Assembly (NCBI GenBank): GCA_965369385.1
Contig: CBDUQP010000181.1
Location: forward strand, 1 to 5,442
Origin: CBDUQP01 sp965369385
Lineage (GTDB): Bacteria; Planctomycetota; Phycisphaerae; SM23-33
Reading direction: 5' to 3'
DNA length: 5,442 nt
Of this stretch, positions 3,931 to 5,442 are shown piece by piece. Under the pieces are notes generated by a model that was given only the letters and a program-made list of their open reading frames with translations, searched no databases and had not been told where the DNA came from. A program made the position numbers and the translations under genes. The stretch's first letter is position 1. Every line of letters begins with the position of its first letter.

Positions 3931-5442
3931 CTACTTCTTGTTGCCCTTTTGTGTTACTCGAATAACTTCATGAACACTCGAGATACCCGCAATCACCTTC
4001 CTGAGGGCATTTTCCTGCAAGTACAGCATCCCGTGCTTACGACAGGCCGACTTTATCTTGCTCACCGATCCGCCGCCAAGAACAAGCTCGCGAACGTCAT
4101 CGGTCATTTGCATCAGCTCAAACACGCCAGTCCTGCCTACATACCCTGCGTTCTGGCATAATTCGCAGGTCATGGGCACACCCTTCTCGTCTCGCAGACC
4201 GCCCTTTGGCGGACGATAGAAATGCTCCACTTCATCAGCACGCAAGTTGGCCTTGACGAGCAGTTGCTTGTCAGGCCGGTATGCTTCGCGGCACTCGGGA
4301 CATATCTTTCGCAACAGCGCCTGGCACATGATGACCTTGGCATTGTTTAAAGCAAGATGCCGATCTCCGCACTCTTTCACCCACCCGGCAAGTGCTCCGA
4401 ACGTATCGGACGCTCGCGCCCCAAGCAGGATCAACCGCGATTCGGCGGCTTCTGCGATCAGCCGGGCCGTCTGGCGATCATCGCACTTATCGACCATCAC
4501 AACATCCGGTGTCCTGCGGAGAAGCGATGCCAACTGCTTCGCGCGGTCGGCGCTGTCTTTGTATGTGTTCTGGGTTATGTTCTCCAGATCTCCAGACACC
4601 TTCGACTCAAGCGTAACCAGATGCTTGATGAAACCGTCCTGCTTGCGGAGAAGCGAATACAGCGTGCTCGTTATTCCACTGCGCTTTCTGCCGGCAATTA
4701 TTATCAGCCCGGTTCCGGAATCCATCACGTTCATCAGCGGGCCAATCACATCGGGGCCCATGCCCAGATCACTGATATTCGTCTGCACTGCCTCCAGGGC
4801 GATACGGAACTGAATTCGCTGCCCACCGGTAGTGCCCGCGGTGGTTATGGTTATTTCCGTATCCTTTCGGTTGAAGTCAACCGAGATCTTTCCGCTCTGC
4901 GGGCGGCGGCGATCCTCAACATCCAGGCCGGCGAGTTCCTTGAGCTTCTGTGTGACGGCCTCGCTCTCGGTAAGCTGCATTGCCGGCTGACGAACGGGCA
5001 CGCCGTCGATCACGAACTGGACTCCCGTTTCTTCCTGACTTACGGGTGAAAGATCTGCTTCGCTGACCCGCTTTATGATCATGTTGTGCAGAACTTCCTG
5101 CACAAGATTATGAACGTGAATCTCACTTGGGGATGCTTCTTCCACTATGGGAGTTGGAGAAACCTTTCCGTATTTGTCATAAACATTCAGCAGTGAAACC
5201 ACTTCTTCCTTTGCCTCGGAAGAGAACACCGAAAGCATCCCCTCTTTGCTAAGGAACTTCAATTCCGGATCGACCCTGCCGTCATGATAGGAAACGTATG
5301 CTCCCACCGAGCCTGCCAGCAGGACCAGGTAAGCCACCAATCCAACGAAGAACTGCGGAATCAGGAGCCACAAAACCAGACCAAGTGCCCCGCCACCGAG
5401 AACGATCAGCCCCCAGGGCCCCTTGAGTATGCCCGACTTGCT
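3931..5442 (-). CDS. Membrane-anchored GspE/PilB-like pseudo-ATPase (5' end beyond window)
   Basis: The frame is open from the right edge to a TAG at 3933-3931: 503 residues visible, start not seen. A TTG at 5373 sits in the middle of a hydrophobic stretch and is not a believable start. Order: hydrophobic region 11-52 (probably two membrane helices), a linker, the N1D-like domain (HVHNLVQEVLHN 109-120; DVEDRRRPQSGKI 174-186, matching the DIAEKRxPQDGRI block), the RecA-like core, and the C-terminal part with zinc-binding CPEC (381-384) and CELC (426-429), then GYVGRTGVFE (433-442). The core is degenerate: GRKRSGIT (251-258) replaces GPTGSGKT with Ile for the Walker A lysine; DVVMVDKCDD (313-322) replaces the Walker B/Glu block with Lys for Glu; the His box reads GARASD, without His. 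ATP hydrolysis is therefore unlikely. It probably acts as a structural or regulatory partner of a secretion or pilus system, paired with the CvpA-family protein downstream. Confidence 0.87.
   Translation of the reverse strand, partial: SKSGILKGPWGLIVLGGGALGLVLWLLIPQFFVGLVAYLVLLAGSVGAYVSYHDGRVDPELKFLSKEGMLSVFSSEAKEEVVSLLNVYDKYGKVSPTPIVEEASPSEIHVHNLVQEVLHNMIIKRVSEADLSPVSQEETGVQFVIDGVPVRQPAMQLTESEAVTQKLKELAGLDVEDRRRPQSGKISVDFNRKDTEITITTAGTTGGQRIQFRIALEAVQTNISDLGMGPDVIGPLMNVMDSGTGLIIIAGRKRSGITSTLYSLLRKQDGFIKHLVTLESKVSGDLENITQNTYKDSADRAKQLASLLRRTPDVVMVDKCDDRQTARLIAEAAESRLILLGARASDTFGALAGWVKECGDRHLALNNAKVIMCQALLRKICPECREAYRPDKQLLVKANLRADEVEHFYRPPKGGLRDEKGVPMTCELCQNAGYVGRTGVFELMQMTDDVRELVLGGGSVSKIKSACRKHGMLYLQENALRKVIAGISSVHEVIRVTQKGNKK

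Noticed and set aside
4247..5049. Plus-strand reading frames of 188 and 230 codons opposite the pseudo-ATPase gene
   Set aside because: They are antisense to a gene with clear family motifs, and their translations are low-complexity Arg/Ser/Pro-rich sequences typical of shadow frames.

Overview
The window reads as chromosomal DNA of a bacterium, most plausibly from the Planctomycetota/PVC group. This assignment is an inference from three traits: a eukaryote-like, single-domain AICAR transformylase; a CvpA-family membrane protein with a large non-membrane tail; and a membrane-anchored, catalytically degenerate relative of GspE/PilB. No rRNA or other phylogenetic marker is present to confirm it.

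Layout, left to right. (1) 1-857, minus strand: the start and first 285 codons of an AICAR formyltransferase gene (purine biosynthesis), cut by the left edge and preceded by a strong ribosome binding site. (2) 858-1210: a gene-free gap holding a hairpin, a tandem 15-bp repeat of a GTCCCG-type motif, and a 41-bp sequence that matches the end of the insertion-sequence derivative further right. (3) 1211-1915, plus strand: a complete class I SAM-dependent methyltransferase of the TehB-like kind. (4) 2079-2535: a 457-bp, internally deleted insertion-sequence derivative with perfect 18-bp terminal inverted repeats and a remnant DDE transposase on the minus strand; a second GTCCCG motif cluster lies just outside its right end. 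(5) 2616-2657: a strong hairpin terminator. (6) 2753-5442, minus strand: a two-gene operon-like pair, with the GspE/PilB-like pseudo-ATPase first (cut by the right edge) and the CvpA-family protein second, 20 bp apart.

The two outer blocks (purine enzyme; membrane pair) look like core chromosomal genes on the same strand. The middle, about 1020-2570, looks like an accessory patch: one methyltransferase gene on the opposite strand, bracketed by insertion-sequence ends and short repeated motifs. The strongest candidate for unusual biology is the pseudo-ATPase/CvpA pair. The ATPase keeps the family fold and the zinc-binding cysteines but has lost the Walker A lysine, the Walker B glutamate and the His-box histidine, and carries a hydrophobic membrane segment at its N-terminal side.
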